Shown here: piece by piece, positions 35,590 to 43,546 of the stretch
Numbering within the stretch: the stretch's first letter is position 1
How the letters are laid out: every line of letters begins with the position of its first letter
Source: Vibrio orientalis CIP 102891 = ATCC 33934
Lineage (GTDB): Bacteria; Pseudomonadota; Gammaproteobacteria; Enterobacterales; Vibrionaceae
Assembly: GCF_000176235.1 (NCBI RefSeq)
Contig: NZ_ACZV01000005.1
Span: 2,046,001-2,110,000 of the forward strand
DNA: 64,000 nucleotides
Direction of reading: 5' to 3'
Position numbers and translations under genes: made by a program
The notes under the pieces: model-generated
The model's input: the letters and a program-made list of their open reading frames with translations, nothing else
Databases searched by the model: none
Told to the model about the DNA's origin: nothing

Positions 35590-35815
35590 TATATAGTCAC
35601 AGGGGAATTTTTGCAGTATTCTAATCTTGTTGGTTAAAGTTCAAGCAAAATTAGTTCATTCTGCTTGGCACTCGTTTGAAAGTCGGTATGTAACTCTTAA
35701 GCGACGTGTAACCTTCTCCAACAAAAAAGTGAATCCACTGATTGTTTCAGGACATCCACTTTTTGTGTAATGCATCTGTGACTATTCGCCCGCGTAACTA
35801 TGCGGGCTTTTTTTT
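35590..35815 (+). ncRNA. Candidate small RNA with intrinsic terminator
   Basis: The GCCCGC stem (35788-35793 and 35802-35807), followed by eight T, is a textbook terminator, yet the nearest upstream gene ends 320 bases earlier and no coding frame lies between. A second hairpin at 35724-35764 (AAAAAGTG / CACTTTTT with inner CTGA / TCAG) precedes it. A weak promoter candidate, TTGATC-N17-GATATT (35532-35560), or a TATATA at 35590 could start a transcript of about 220-250 bases. The 5' end is a guess. It could instead be a 3' UTR-derived RNA of the ygfZ operon. I do not recognise the sequence as a named Vibrio RNA. Confidence 0.4.
35788..35815 (+). terminator. Strong orphan rho-independent terminator
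   Basis: GCCCGC (35788-35793), loop GTAACTAT, GCGGGC (35802-35807) and eight T. It ends the candidate small RNA or a long 3' UTR. Confidence 0.85.
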
Positions 35816-35862
35816 GAATAAATTCACCAAAAAATCACATCTAATAAAAAAGTTAAACTATT

Positions 35863-35880
35863 CTTTAAAGTAACTGTCAC
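35863..35880 (+). promoter_or_regulatory. Possible Pho box upstream of ytfK
   Basis: CTTTAAA (35863-35869), four bases, CTGTCAC (35874-35880): two 7-mers at the 11-base period of PhoB sites (CTGTCAT-N4-CTGTCAT). The second half matches 6 of 7, the first 4 of 7. A -10-like TTAATA lies 11 bases further on. E. coli ytfK is reported as phosphate-starvation inducible. Confidence 0.4.
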
Positions 35881-36104
35881 AAAGATAAGGCTTAATAGTG
35901 CTCGTGCTCCCCAACGGGTTCAATAACTAGAATATAAATGGGGTAATTATCACAATAAAATAGATATTTATCCGTAGATTTGTCTACGGCAGCACAAATA
36001 TCCAAAAACCCAGTTTCTACTGCATATTCCACCACCATAATCACATAATTTCAGGTGGATAATTCGTATAATTTGCAGTGCTTGCTAAACATAAGGACAA
36101 ATGT

Positions 36105-36311
36105 ATGAGACTGTTTAAGCGCTATACACCAGGTATGATTGCTAAACACATTAGTCGGCTATTCAAGGGAAGAATTTATATCTATGGCGTAGGTAAATTT
36201 GAGTTCGATAACGGCAAACTGATTTTGCCAGAAAGAGCGGAAACACGTCACTTCAAAGCGGTTAAGGAAATCAACAAAGAAGTCATGAAACTACGCTGCG
36301 CTTACGCATAA
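36105..36311 (+). CDS. ytfK: YtfK family protein (DUF1107), stringent-response modulator
   Basis: The 68-residue protein matches E. coli YtfK in length and in the pattern KRYTPxMIAKHISRLFKGR, IYGVGKFEFDNGKLILP and EINKEVMKLR. In E. coli YtfK binds SpoT and shifts it toward (p)ppGpp synthesis during phosphate or fatty-acid starvation. I start at ATG 36105, with AAGGAC about seven bases upstream. A GTG at 36078 in the same frame would add nine residues without a ribosome site. It stands alone between a long upstream region and a terminator. Together with RelA in the same window it links to alarmone control. Confidence 0.88.
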   Translation: MRLFKRYTPGMIAKHISRLFKGRIYIYGVGKFEFDNGKLILPERAETRHFKAVKEINKEVMKLRCAYA

Positions 36312-36319
36312 AGAATTAG

Positions 36320-36346
36320 AAAGGGTTGGCATTTGCCAACCCTTTT
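36320..36346 (+). terminator. Terminator of ytfK
   Basis: AAAGGGTTGGC (36320-36330) and GCCAACCCTTT (36335-36345) with an ATTT loop, then T. It may also serve ubiI from the other strand. Confidence 0.8.
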
Positions 36347-36366
36347 AGTTTCTGTGAATCAAGCTA

Positions 36367-37590
36367 CTACGACTTAATCACCGCTCGCTGAGCAAGCTTG
36401 GGTAAGTTCCCGGTAAGTCCAAGCGCACGCTTCATAATTTCATCTTTTGCGCCTGGCAATTGACCCACCAGCTTCATACCAATGCCGCGAATCAATTTCT
36501 TGGCAGGATTGCTCCCTTCAAACAAATCTTTAAAGCCTTGCATTGCTGCGATCATTTTCGCCGCCTCAGCTTTACGCCAACGTTCGTAACCTCTGAGATT
36601 ACGCTTAGTGCCGAAGTCCTCACCCTTTTGCCAAAGCTCGATCACTTCTTGCGCCAAACTTGCCGCATCCAGTAAACCTAAGTTAACCCCCTGCCCTGCA
36701 AGTGGGTGGATGGTATGAGCCGCATCACCAACCAAAGCAACACGCTCAGTCACAAAATCACGGGCGTAACGCATTTTAAGTGGGAAGGCAAAGCGATCAC
36801 CTTCAACTTCACACAGGCCTAAGCGATTATCAAATTCTGTCGTAAGCACTTTATTAAACTCACGGTTTGACATTTCGACTAAGCGTTCTGCTCGGTTTGG
36901 TTCTGTTGACCACACAATCGAGCTTAAGTTGTCTTCACCTAGGGGTAAGAAGGCTAATGGGCCTTGTGGGGTAAAGGTTTGGCGAGCAATACGCTCATGC
37001 GCTTCTTTGGTGCGAACATTAGCGACAATCGCACTATGGCCATAGTCCCAATGGGTTAACGGGATATCTTGCTGCTTTCTTACCCAAGAATTCGCGCCAT
37101 CAGCACCGACAACTAATTTCGCCGTTAATGATTGGCCATTATCAAGCGTCAACCAAGCTTCGCTTTCACCCATTGCCATAGAGGCACATCGCGCAGGCAT
37201 AAATAGCGATACATTCGCTTGCTGTTTCACTTGGTCAAGCAGTGCTAATTGAATCACGCGGTTTTCAACAATATGCCCAAGATCTGGCTGAGCAAGCTTC
37301 TGTGCTTCAAACTCTATGCGTGCAAAACTATCTTGCTCCCACACTTCCATTGCACGATAAGGGGCCGCTCTACGCTGCATGATTCCCTGCCATGCACCTA
37401 AGTTACGCAAGATAGACTCGCTTGAGCGACTTAAGGCGGAAACACGAACGTCTGGTAACGTATTGAGATCGCTTTCAGGCTCACAGCTTTCAATTACAGC
37501 GATACGCAGATCGGTATCTTTAAATGCGGCCGCGAGTGCTAAACCAACCATTCCACCGCCAACGATCGCGATATCTACACTTTGCATCAT
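36367..37590 (-). CDS. ubiI: FAD-dependent ubiquinone hydroxylase, UbiI (VisC) type
   Basis: The 407-residue flavin monooxygenase is of the UbiH/UbiF/UbiI family, which hydroxylates the ubiquinone precursor ring (C5 for UbiI). FAD motifs are GGGMVG (residues 11-16), the middle VVGADGANSWVR and the third block VALVGDAAHTIHPLAGQGVNLGLLDA. Its position directly after ubiH matches the ubiH-ubiI order of E. coli. Sequence alone does not fully separate it from UbiF, so the symbol is given with some reserve. It is 24 bases downstream of ubiH. Confidence 0.88.
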   Translation of the reverse strand: MMQSVDIAIVGGGMVGLALAAAFKDTDLRIAVIESCEPESDLNTLPDVRVSALSRSSESILRNLGAWQGIMQRRAAPYRAMEVWEQDSFARIEFEAQKLAQPDLGHIVENRVIQLALLDQVKQQANVSLFMPARCASMAMGESEAWLTLDNGQSLTAKLVVGADGANSWVRKQQDIPLTHWDYGHSAIVANVRTKEAHERIARQTFTPQGPLAFLPLGEDNLSSIVWSTEPNRAERLVEMSNREFNKVLTTEFDNRLGLCEVEGDRFAFPLKMRYARDFVTERVALVGDAAHTIHPLAGQGVNLGLLDAASLAQEVIELWQKGEDFGTKRNLRGYERWRKAEAAKMIAAMQGFKDLFEGSNPAKKLIRGIGMKLVGQLPGAKDEIMKRALGLTGNLPKLAQRAVIKS

Positions 37591-37614
37591 ATGTTTGTTG
37601 TCCTTGTTGCTGAC

Positions 37615-38790
37615 TTATCGAGCCACCAAGCCTAAAGTTCTTTTGAGTAAGGGCGCTTTTAGCGGAGCAAAATTATCCATAGCGAACAGCCCCAAATTAC
37701 GACCTATACGCATCGTCAAATAGTCATTCGAAAAGATATGCACTAGAGATGATGTCATTGAAATGGTCGCGTGACGATCTTGTGCTCTGGCTTGCTTAAA
37801 TTGCTTGAGAACACCATATTCACCGGGGTCTTGCGGATGATGCGCAATACACTCCGCTAAAGTCGCGACATCACGAATACCCAAATTAAACCCTTGTCCT
37901 GCTATTGGATGCAGTGTCTGCGCTGCATTGCCGACAATGGCAAAACGATGGGAAACATTTTGCTCTCGGTAGCGCAATAACAGTGGGTAGTTGGCCCGCT
38001 GCCCGGCTTTTTCTAACTTGCCAAGACGCCAACCAAAGCTCGCTTGTAACTTAGCCAAAAAGGCTTCGTCACTATAATTCATCACTTGAGCGGCTTCGTC
38101 TGGCCTCAGACACCATACCAGAGACATTCGGCCTTCAGACATCGGCAGCAATGCCACTGGACCGGACTCTGTAAAGCGCTCAAACGCACGTCCATTATGC
38201 GCTTGTTGAGTAGTAATATTAGCAATCACAGCCACTTGGTCAAAATCGTGCTCTGAAAGCGTTAATCCAACCTGCTGACAACAGGTAGAAATCGCGCCAT
38301 CTGCCGCCACCAAAAGCTTACCTTCAATCTTTTGATTGTCGCTTAACATCAGCTCTACTTTTTCTTGCTGTCGAACAACTTGCTGTACCGAGGCATGAAT
38401 CAGCTCGATATGTTCATCTTGCTCAATTTGCTGATGATAAATACGTCCAACATCGGCAAGCTCAACCACATAACCCAACGCGTCAACGGCGAGTTCATCG
38501 TTTGTTATATCCGTCATTCCAGCATGAGAGCGATCCGATACGTGGATATGAGTAATCGGTGTTGCAACACTCTCAATCTGTTGCCAAAGCTCAAACTGCT
38601 TGAGGACATTGACTGTGCCATAGGAGAGCGCAATCGAGCGAGAATCAAACCCCGGATGAGCCTGGTGATCAACAGGAAACGGCTCAATCACAGCAATAGA
38701 TAACGGCTGAGATGAGAGCTTATTTATTGCCAGCGCTAACGTCATTCCAGCCATTGCGCCACCAGCAATGACGACATCAAACTGCTTCAT
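37615..38790 (-). CDS. ubiH: 2-octaprenyl-6-methoxyphenol hydroxylase UbiH
   Basis: Flavin monooxygenase of ubiquinone synthesis (ring C1 hydroxylation). The 391 residues start KQFDVVIAGGAMAGM, with a FAD-binding fold. The DG motif is LVAADGAISTCCQQ, and the third FAD block FAIVGNAAQTLHPIAGQGFNLGIRD has Asn-Ala-Ala where UbiI has Asp-Ala-Ala, a feature of UbiH. It starts 12 bases after ygfB. In E. coli pepP lies between these two genes and it is absent here. Confidence 0.92.
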   Translation of the reverse strand: MKQFDVVIAGGAMAGMTLALAINKLSSQPLSIAVIEPFPVDHQAHPGFDSRSIALSYGTVNVLKQFELWQQIESVATPITHIHVSDRSHAGMTDITNDELAVDALGYVVELADVGRIYHQQIEQDEHIELIHASVQQVVRQQEKVELMLSDNQKIEGKLLVAADGAISTCCQQVGLTLSEHDFDQVAVIANITTQQAHNGRAFERFTESGPVALLPMSEGRMSLVWCLRPDEAAQVMNYSDEAFLAKLQASFGWRLGKLEKAGQRANYPLLLRYREQNVSHRFAIVGNAAQTLHPIAGQGFNLGIRDVATLAECIAHHPQDPGEYGVLKQFKQARAQDRHATISMTSSLVHIFSNDYLTMRIGRNLGLFAMDNFAPLKAPLLKRTLGLVAR

Positions 38791-38802
38791 GGACCTACCT
38801 AC

Positions 38803-39378
38803 TTAGTGAATAGTTGGAGCGGCTTGCTGGGTTGGTCGTTGACCAAATTCAGAGTGAATCGTCAAAACGCACGCTTTAACATGCTCAATTACCTGCTCAA
38901 GCAGTTGCGCCTGCTCTTCTAGGTCGTCATCTTCATCAATGCCAAGCTTAGATATTTCTTCCAGATCAGCCAATGCTTCTTTGACATCCTTAGAGGCTTT
39001 TTTAAGTTCAGCGTTAACGAGACCTAAGCCGGAAATATAGTGGTTTACCCACTCAGCCAAACCATCAGCAATATCAAACAGTGATGCACTTGCTTCTTCA
39101 TCAGGAAGTAGAATTTCTAGGTCCATACCTGAGCCTGTCAATTCGCTGATCGTTGCATCCAGCGCCGCTTGTGCCAACTGTAAAGACTTTGTTGGCCATC
39201 CCATACCTTCGCTGACATAGTCATAAACCATTGGTTGCCAGCTTTTGTCCGTCAAACTAAGACCGCCACTGAGCATACCGGTTAATAAACCGTGCAATTC
39301 AGCTGGATTGACCGCTAAACCGGCTGACTGTAATTCACTCGCAAATGTCAGATAATCTGGTAGTTGTTTGTCGCTCAT
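38803..39378 (-). CDS. ygfB: YgfB / UPF0149 family protein
   Basis: The 191-residue, acidic, mainly helical protein has the UPF0149 pattern NPAELHGLLTGMLSGG near the N-terminus and GLAEWVNHYISGLG in the middle. The function in Vibrio is unknown; homologues in Pseudomonas are linked to regulation of beta-lactam resistance genes. I use the ATG at 39378 (MSDKQLPDYL). The longer frame back to 39483 lacks family similarity and approaches the divergent zapA promoter. It precedes ubiH and is divergent from zapA, as in E. coli. Confidence 0.9.
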   Translation of the reverse strand: MSDKQLPDYLTFASELQSAGLAVNPAELHGLLTGMLSGGLSLTDKSWQPMVYDYVSEGMGWPTKSLQLAQAALDATISELTGSGMDLEILLPDEEASASLFDIADGLAEWVNHYISGLGLVNAELKKASKDVKEALADLEEISKLGIDEDDDLEEQAQLLEQVIEHVKACVLTIHSEFGQRPTQQAAPTIH

Positions 39379-39615
39379 TAGAATGACCCAATTGAAATAA
39401 ATAAGCTCAATCGTATCACTTACCAAAGCGGCCGAAAACGAACGATTGCTCAATTGTGGGCACCTTTTACTCAATTTGCCCAATTACTGTGTTATTGTGC
39501 GCTGAATTGCACCACAGGTTCTGGAAAAGCTTGAATCTTAATGGGCGTTTTTCTATAGTTTCCTCCTCGGTGATTGTTTGCTTTATCACCTTAGGCAACA
39601 GATATTAGAGTCGAT

Positions 39616-39924
39616 ATGAGTAATCAAGCGGTAGAAGTTGAAATCTTAGGTAAGTTAATGCGGGTAAATTGCCCTGCTGGACAAGAAGAGTCTTTGATTA
39701 ACGCAGCCCAACGTCTAGAAAGCCGCCTGACTGAAATGGCAGAAAAGACTAAAATTACTAATGAAGTCCAATTACTGACCTTTGTTGCATTAAACTTTAG
39801 TCATGAGCTTGAAACTCGTGATAGCGATTCAAAGCAAGAACAAAATGCACTGTTTGAGCGCATGGAACAGCTCTCAGCCTCTTTAGATAGTGCAATGAGT
39901 AAAGTGAAGCCAGGACAGCAATAG
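39616..39924 (+). CDS. zapA: Cell division protein ZapA
   Basis: Small coiled-coil protein that binds FtsZ and bundles protofilaments at the Z ring. The 102-residue protein begins SNQAVEVEILGKLMRVNCPAGQ, the ZapA dimerisation fold, and contains the long helix from LINAAQRLESRL to the C-terminus (NEVQLLTFVALNFSHELE). It is divergent from ygfB and lies just before the 6S RNA gene, the conserved zapA-ssrS-fau order. Confidence 0.94.
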   Translation: MSNQAVEVEILGKLMRVNCPAGQEESLINAAQRLESRLTEMAEKTKITNEVQLLTFVALNFSHELETRDSDSKQEQNALFERMEQLSASLDSAMSKVKPGQQ

Positions 39925-39945
39925 CCTTTACAGTACCAACAAAAA

Positions 39946-40130
39946 TTTACCCTGGAGTGTGCGTTAGGGGATTACGTCCCTGAGCCGATAAGCAATACTA
40001 AAGGGTTAGTACTTGGTTGCTATTGAGCAAGCTCGGCATGCACCGAGAAGCCTACGGTAACCATTGCTGATCCGCCCTGAACCAGCTGGTTCATGGGTCA
40101 AACATCTCCGACGACACTCTGGGGTATCCT
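39946..40130 (+). ncRNA. ssrS: 6S RNA (ssrS)
   Basis: The 226-base gap between zapA and fau holds about 185 bases with the 6S consensus. Closing-stem ends CCTGGAGTGTGCG and GACACTCTGGGG pair. The conserved CCTGAGCCGATA follows on the 5' side and GCTCGGCATGCACCGAGAAGCCT on the central 3' side. The large central bubble mimics an open promoter and binds sigma-70 RNA polymerase in stationary phase. Position between zapA and fau (ygfA) is diagnostic. Ends are estimated to within about five bases. Confidence 0.93.
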
Positions 40131-40150
40131 CCTTTGAATGCCCATAAACT

Positions 40151-40747
40151 ATGGGTATTATCATGAAGTTCTCTCGACAAGACTTTCGCCAATCTATTCG
40201 CCAGCGACGTAATCAGTTAAGCGAAGGCTTCCAGCACCAAGCTGGACGAGATCTTTGCCAGCAATTTTTATCTCTGCCTGAAGTCAAACCCGCTCAGCAC
40301 ATTGCTTTGTACTTATCGGCGGATGGTGAAGTGGATACCATGCCACTCATTGAGGAGCTCTGGCGAAGCGGTAAACATGTTTATCTCCCTGTGATTCACC
40401 CCTTTTCGAAAGGCCACTTACTTTTCCTTCACTATACAAAGCACTCCCCGATGGTGCTTAACAAGTACCAAATCGCTGAGCCGAAACTCGACCAAACCCA
40501 GATTATTCCAGCCCAATCACTCGATGTTATTTGCACGCCTCTAGTTGGGTTTGATTCCGCCGGACATCGATTAGGCATGGGTGGCGGCTACTACGATCGC
40601 ACCTTAGCGCCATGGTTTAAGACCGGCCAAGGTCCAAAACCTATCGGCCTTGCTCACGATTGCCAGCATGTCGACGCCCTACCGATTGAATCGTGGGATA
40701 TCCCACTGCCCAAAATTGTGACTCCAACCAAGGTTTGGCAATGGTAA
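40151..40747 (+). CDS. fau: 5-formyltetrahydrofolate cyclo-ligase
   Basis: Converts 5-formyltetrahydrofolate to 5,10-methenyltetrahydrofolate with ATP. The roughly 194-198 residue protein has the basic N-terminal FRQSIRQRRNQL and the signature region TPLVGFDSAGHRLGMGGGYYDRTL with the ATP-binding glycines. An ATG at 40163 (MKFSRQDF) is an equally likely start; neither has a strong ribosome site. It follows ssrS as in E. coli (ygfA), where it may be cut from the same primary transcript. Confidence 0.92.
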   Translation: MGIIMKFSRQDFRQSIRQRRNQLSEGFQHQAGRDLCQQFLSLPEVKPAQHIALYLSADGEVDTMPLIEELWRSGKHVYLPVIHPFSKGHLLFLHYTKHSPMVLNKYQIAEPKLDQTQIIPAQSLDVICTPLVGFDSAGHRLGMGGGYYDRTLAPWFKTGQGPKPIGLAHDCQHVDALPIESWDIPLPKIVTPTKVWQW

Positions 40748-40838
40748 ATTTCTACGCTCACTCATCACTTCAAGTATGATACGGATAAGGCTATAATCGC
40801 CGCGCAAACGTTAATACAACCTCTTTTAGGAGATGAGC

Positions 40839-41495
40839 ATGACTCAAGATGAAATGAAGAAAGAAGCTGGCTGGGCTGCACTTAAGTATGTCGAAAAAGG
40901 CAGTATTGTTGGTGTAGGTACCGGTTCAACAGTGAATCACTTCATCGATGCATTAGGCACTATGAAAGAGGAAATCAAAGGTGCGGTATCAAGTTCCGTT
41001 GCTTCAACCGAGCGCTTAAAAGAGCTAGAAATCGAAGTCTTTGATTGTAACGAAGTTGCGGGTCTAGATATCTATGTTGATGGCGCTGATGAAATCAACG
41101 CTGACCGCGAGATGATTAAAGGTGGCGGCGCAGCGCTAACGCGTGAAAAGATTGTTGCCGCAATCTCTGACAAGTTTATCTGTATCGTTGACAACACCAA
41201 AGCTGTTGACGTACTTGGTGAGTTCCCACTCCCTGTTGAAGTAATCCCAATGGCACGCTCTTACGTTGCACGCGAGTTGGTGAAACTTGGCGGTGACCCA
41301 GCTTACCGTGAAGGCGTGACAACGGATAACGGCAATGTAATCTTAGATGTTTACGGTCTAAAAATTACGAACCCTAAAGATCTAGAAAACAAGATTAACG
41401 CACTACCAGGCGTAGTAACAGTTGGCCTATTTGCACACCGTGGTGCAGACGTCGTTATCACTGGTACACCAGAAGGTGCAAAAATCGAAGAGTGA
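40839..41495 (+). CDS. rpiA: Ribose-5-phosphate isomerase A
   Basis: Interconverts ribose 5-phosphate and ribulose 5-phosphate in the pentose phosphate pathway. The 218-residue protein matches E. coli RpiA (219) along its length: VGVGTGSTVNHFIDAL, the active-site DGADEIN, and the MIKGGGAALTREKI segment with the catalytic residues. I choose ATG 40839 because TTTTAGGAG sits about seven bases upstream. The in-frame ATG at 40833 abuts this ribosome site. A terminator follows the stop. Confidence 0.97.
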   Translation: MTQDEMKKEAGWAALKYVEKGSIVGVGTGSTVNHFIDALGTMKEEIKGAVSSSVASTERLKELEIEVFDCNEVAGLDIYVDGADEINADREMIKGGGAALTREKIVAAISDKFICIVDNTKAVDVLGEFPLPVEVIPMARSYVARELVKLGGDPAYREGVTTDNGNVILDVYGLKITNPKDLENKINALPGVVTVGLFAHRGADVVITGTPEGAKIEE

Positions 41496-41528
41496 TAAGA
41501 TACTCATCGATTCTTGTTATTTCATTAC

Positions 41529-41556
41529 AAACGGCACCTTAGGGTGCCGTTTTTGT
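41529..41556 (+). terminator. Terminator of rpiA
   Basis: AAACGGCACC (41529-41538) and GGTGCCGTTT (41543-41552), followed by TTTGTT. Confidence 0.85.
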
Positions 41557-41646
41557 TGTTTATCTATATAAAAATTATTCCTTATTCCGTAATTTTCTTA
41601 CCCAAACTGTATTTTTTTTGTTAACTTAGTGAACAGAAGACGCACA

Positions 41647-41691
41647 AGGAAAACGTTTGCGTCACCTTGTGAGGTAACAAAACGTTTGCTT
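41647..41691 (+). promoter_or_regulatory. Two PurR-like boxes upstream of serA
   Basis: AGGAAAACGTTTGCGT (41647-41662) matches 14 of 16 positions of the E. coli PurR operator ACGCAAACGTTTGCGT. A second, weaker site AACAAAACGTTTGCTT (41676-41691) matches 12 of 16. A plausible promoter TTGTGA (41667-41672)-N17-TTTTAT (41690-41695) is interleaved with the boxes, so binding would block polymerase. Serine feeds glycine and one-carbon units into purines, which makes purine control reasonable. Confidence 0.55.
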
Positions 41692-41755
41692 TTATTACAT
41701 TACAATCTTTGTGCGCCAGTTAAGCCCCAATTTCCCCACTTTAAGGACGAAGATA

Positions 41756-42985
41756 ATGGCCAAAGTTTCACTGGAAAAAGACAAAATTAAGATCCTCCTG
41801 CTCGAAGGTCTTCACCCATCTTCTGTAGAAGTACTTCAAGCAGCTGGTTATACCAACATTGAATATCACAAAGGCTCACTACCAGAAGAAGAGCTGCTGG
41901 AAGCGGTGAAGGATGTTCACTTCATTGGTATTCGATCACGAACAAACCTTTCCAAGGAAGTGATCAGCGCGGCTGAAAAGCTGGTTGCGATTGGCTGTTT
42001 CTGTATTGGTACCAACCAAGTCGATCTTAATGCTGCAGCTGTACGCGGTATTCCAGTGTTTAACGCACCATTCTCAAATACTCGTAGTGTAGCGGAATTA
42101 GTCCTTGGTCAACTGCTTCTACTTCTACGTGGTATTCCAGAAAAAAATGCCTTGGCACATCGTGGCATTTGGAAGAAGAGTGCCGACAATTCATACGAAG
42201 CTCGTGGTAAACGCTTAGGTATTATCGGTTACGGCCATATCGGTACCCAGCTAGGCATTATTGCAGAAAACCTTGGTATGCGCGTTTACTTCTACGATAT
42301 TGAGAACAAGTTGTCTCTGGGTAACGCAACGCAAATTCATACCATGAGCGAGCTACTGAACAAGTGTGATGTGATTACGCTACACGTACCAGAGACACCA
42401 GAAACGAAAAACATGATGGGCGCTGAAGAGTTTGCTCGCATGAAGCCAGGCTCAATCTTTATCAATGCCGCTCGTGGTACTGTGGTCGATATTGAAGCGC
42501 TTTGTCACAGCCTTGAAGCTGGCCACATCGCTGGTGCCGCTATCGATGTGTTCCCAACGGAGCCAAAGACCAATGCTGACCCATTTGAATCACCGCTACA
42601 GAAATTTGATAACGTTATCTTGACGCCGCACGTAGGTGGTTCAACTCAAGAAGCGCAAGAAAACATTGGTGTAGAGGTTGCTGGTAAACTAGCTAAATAC
42701 TCAGACAATGGTTCTACGCTATCAAGTGTTAACTTCCCTGAAGTATCACTGCCTGAGCACCGTGATTGCTCACGTCTGCTGCACATTCACCAAAACCGCC
42801 CAGGTATCCTAACGCAAATCAATACCATCTTTGCTGAGGAAGGAATTAACATTGCCGGCCAGTACCTGCAAACAGCAGCCGACTTTGGTTATGTTGTGAT
42901 CGATGTTGAGACCGAGCGTTCAGAAGAAGCACTAGCGAAACTGAAGAGTATCGAAGGTACTATTCGCGCTCGCATCCTGCACTAA
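41756..42985 (+). CDS. serA: D-3-phosphoglycerate dehydrogenase
   Basis: First enzyme of serine synthesis; oxidises 3-phosphoglycerate with NAD. The 409-residue protein (E. coli 410) shows the substrate-domain GIRSRTNLS, NAD-binding GYGHIGTQLG, the DVFPTEP region and the catalytic-histidine region TPHVGGSTQEAQENIG. A C-terminal ACT domain (LLHIHQNRPGILTQINTIF) binds serine for feedback inhibition. I start at ATG 41756 after AAGGACGAAG. A frame beginning at 41711 would cover the leader. Two PurR-like boxes lie in the 260-base upstream region. Confidence 0.97.
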   Translation: MAKVSLEKDKIKILLLEGLHPSSVEVLQAAGYTNIEYHKGSLPEEELLEAVKDVHFIGIRSRTNLSKEVISAAEKLVAIGCFCIGTNQVDLNAAAVRGIPVFNAPFSNTRSVAELVLGQLLLLLRGIPEKNALAHRGIWKKSADNSYEARGKRLGIIGYGHIGTQLGIIAENLGMRVYFYDIENKLSLGNATQIHTMSELLNKCDVITLHVPETPETKNMMGAEEFARMKPGSIFINAARGTVVDIEALCHSLEAGHIAGAAIDVFPTEPKTNADPFESPLQKFDNVILTPHVGGSTQEAQENIGVEVAGKLAKYSDNGSTLSSVNFPEVSLPEHRDCSRLLHIHQNRPGILTQINTIFAEEGINIAGQYLQTAADFGYVVIDVETERSEEALAKLKSIEGTIRARILH

Positions 42986-43003
42986 TCACTAGTTGCAAGG
43001 CAC

Positions 43004-43035
43004 AAAAAAACCACCGACTTAGCGGTGGTTTTTTT
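43004..43035. terminator. Bidirectional terminator serA / ilvH
   Basis: CCACCG (43011-43016) and CGGTGG (43023-43028) with flanking runs of seven A and seven T extend the stem and serve both convergent genes. Confidence 0.88.
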
Positions 43036-43050
43036 ATGGGAGTTCAGTTT

Positions 43051-43545
43051 TTAAGGCTTAAGAGCACGCTCGCCGCGAGCGATACCAACAACACCACTTC
43101 GTGCGACTTCTAGAACTTCAGTGACTTCTGACAGCGCTTGAATAAAGGCATCAAGCTTTTCACTGGTTCCCGCCATCTGAACCGTGTACTGAGAAGCGGT
43201 GACATCAACAATCTGACCGCGGAAAATATCCGCTGTTCGCTTCACTTCTGCGCGAGAGAAACCACTCGCTTTGACCTTAACCATCATCAGCTCACGCTCA
43301 ATATGATCGAGCTCTGATACTTCTTGAACCTTCAACACATCAATCAACTTATTGAGTTGCTTTTGGATTTGTTCCAGTTCCATATCATCTGAAATCGTTG
43401 TGATATTCAGACGCGACAAAGTTTCATCGTCTGTCGGAGATACCGTCAATGACTCAATGTTATAAGCACGCTGAGAAAACAGACCAACAACACGAGACAA
43501 AGCGCCCGGTTGGTTTTCCATTAGTAGTGAAATAATGTGTCTCAT
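43051..43545 (-). CDS. ilvH: Acetolactate synthase, small (regulatory) subunit
   Basis: Regulatory subunit that confers valine sensitivity and raises the activity of IlvI. The 164-residue protein begins RHIISLLMENQPGALSRVVGLFSQR, an ACT domain with the valine-binding Asn and Gly loop, and has a second half with SRAEVKRTADIF. E. coli IlvH has 163 residues. It follows ilvI after one base and is convergent with serA. Confidence 0.96.
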   Translation of the reverse strand: MRHIISLLMENQPGALSRVVGLFSQRAYNIESLTVSPTDDETLSRLNITTISDDMELEQIQKQLNKLIDVLKVQEVSELDHIERELMMVKVKASGFSRAEVKRTADIFRGQIVDVTASQYTVQMAGTSEKLDAFIQALSEVTEVLEVARSGVVGIARGERALKP

Positions 43546-43546
43546 A

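Larger units (their letters stand above)
35468..36104. other. 637-base gap before ytfK with an orphan terminator
   Basis: It contains an AT-rich stretch (35480-35600), a long hairpin (35724-35764), a strong intrinsic terminator (35788-35815), a possible PhoB site (35863-35880) and a 7-bp inverted repeat CCGTAGA / TCTACGG (35972-35978 and 35983-35989). No open frame here looks coding. The features suggest a small RNA followed by the ytfK control region. Confidence 0.6.

Noticed and set aside
35590..35815. CsrB-type RNA for the candidate before ytfK
   Set aside because: Only a couple of GGA motifs are present; CsrB-family RNAs carry many repeated GGA loops.
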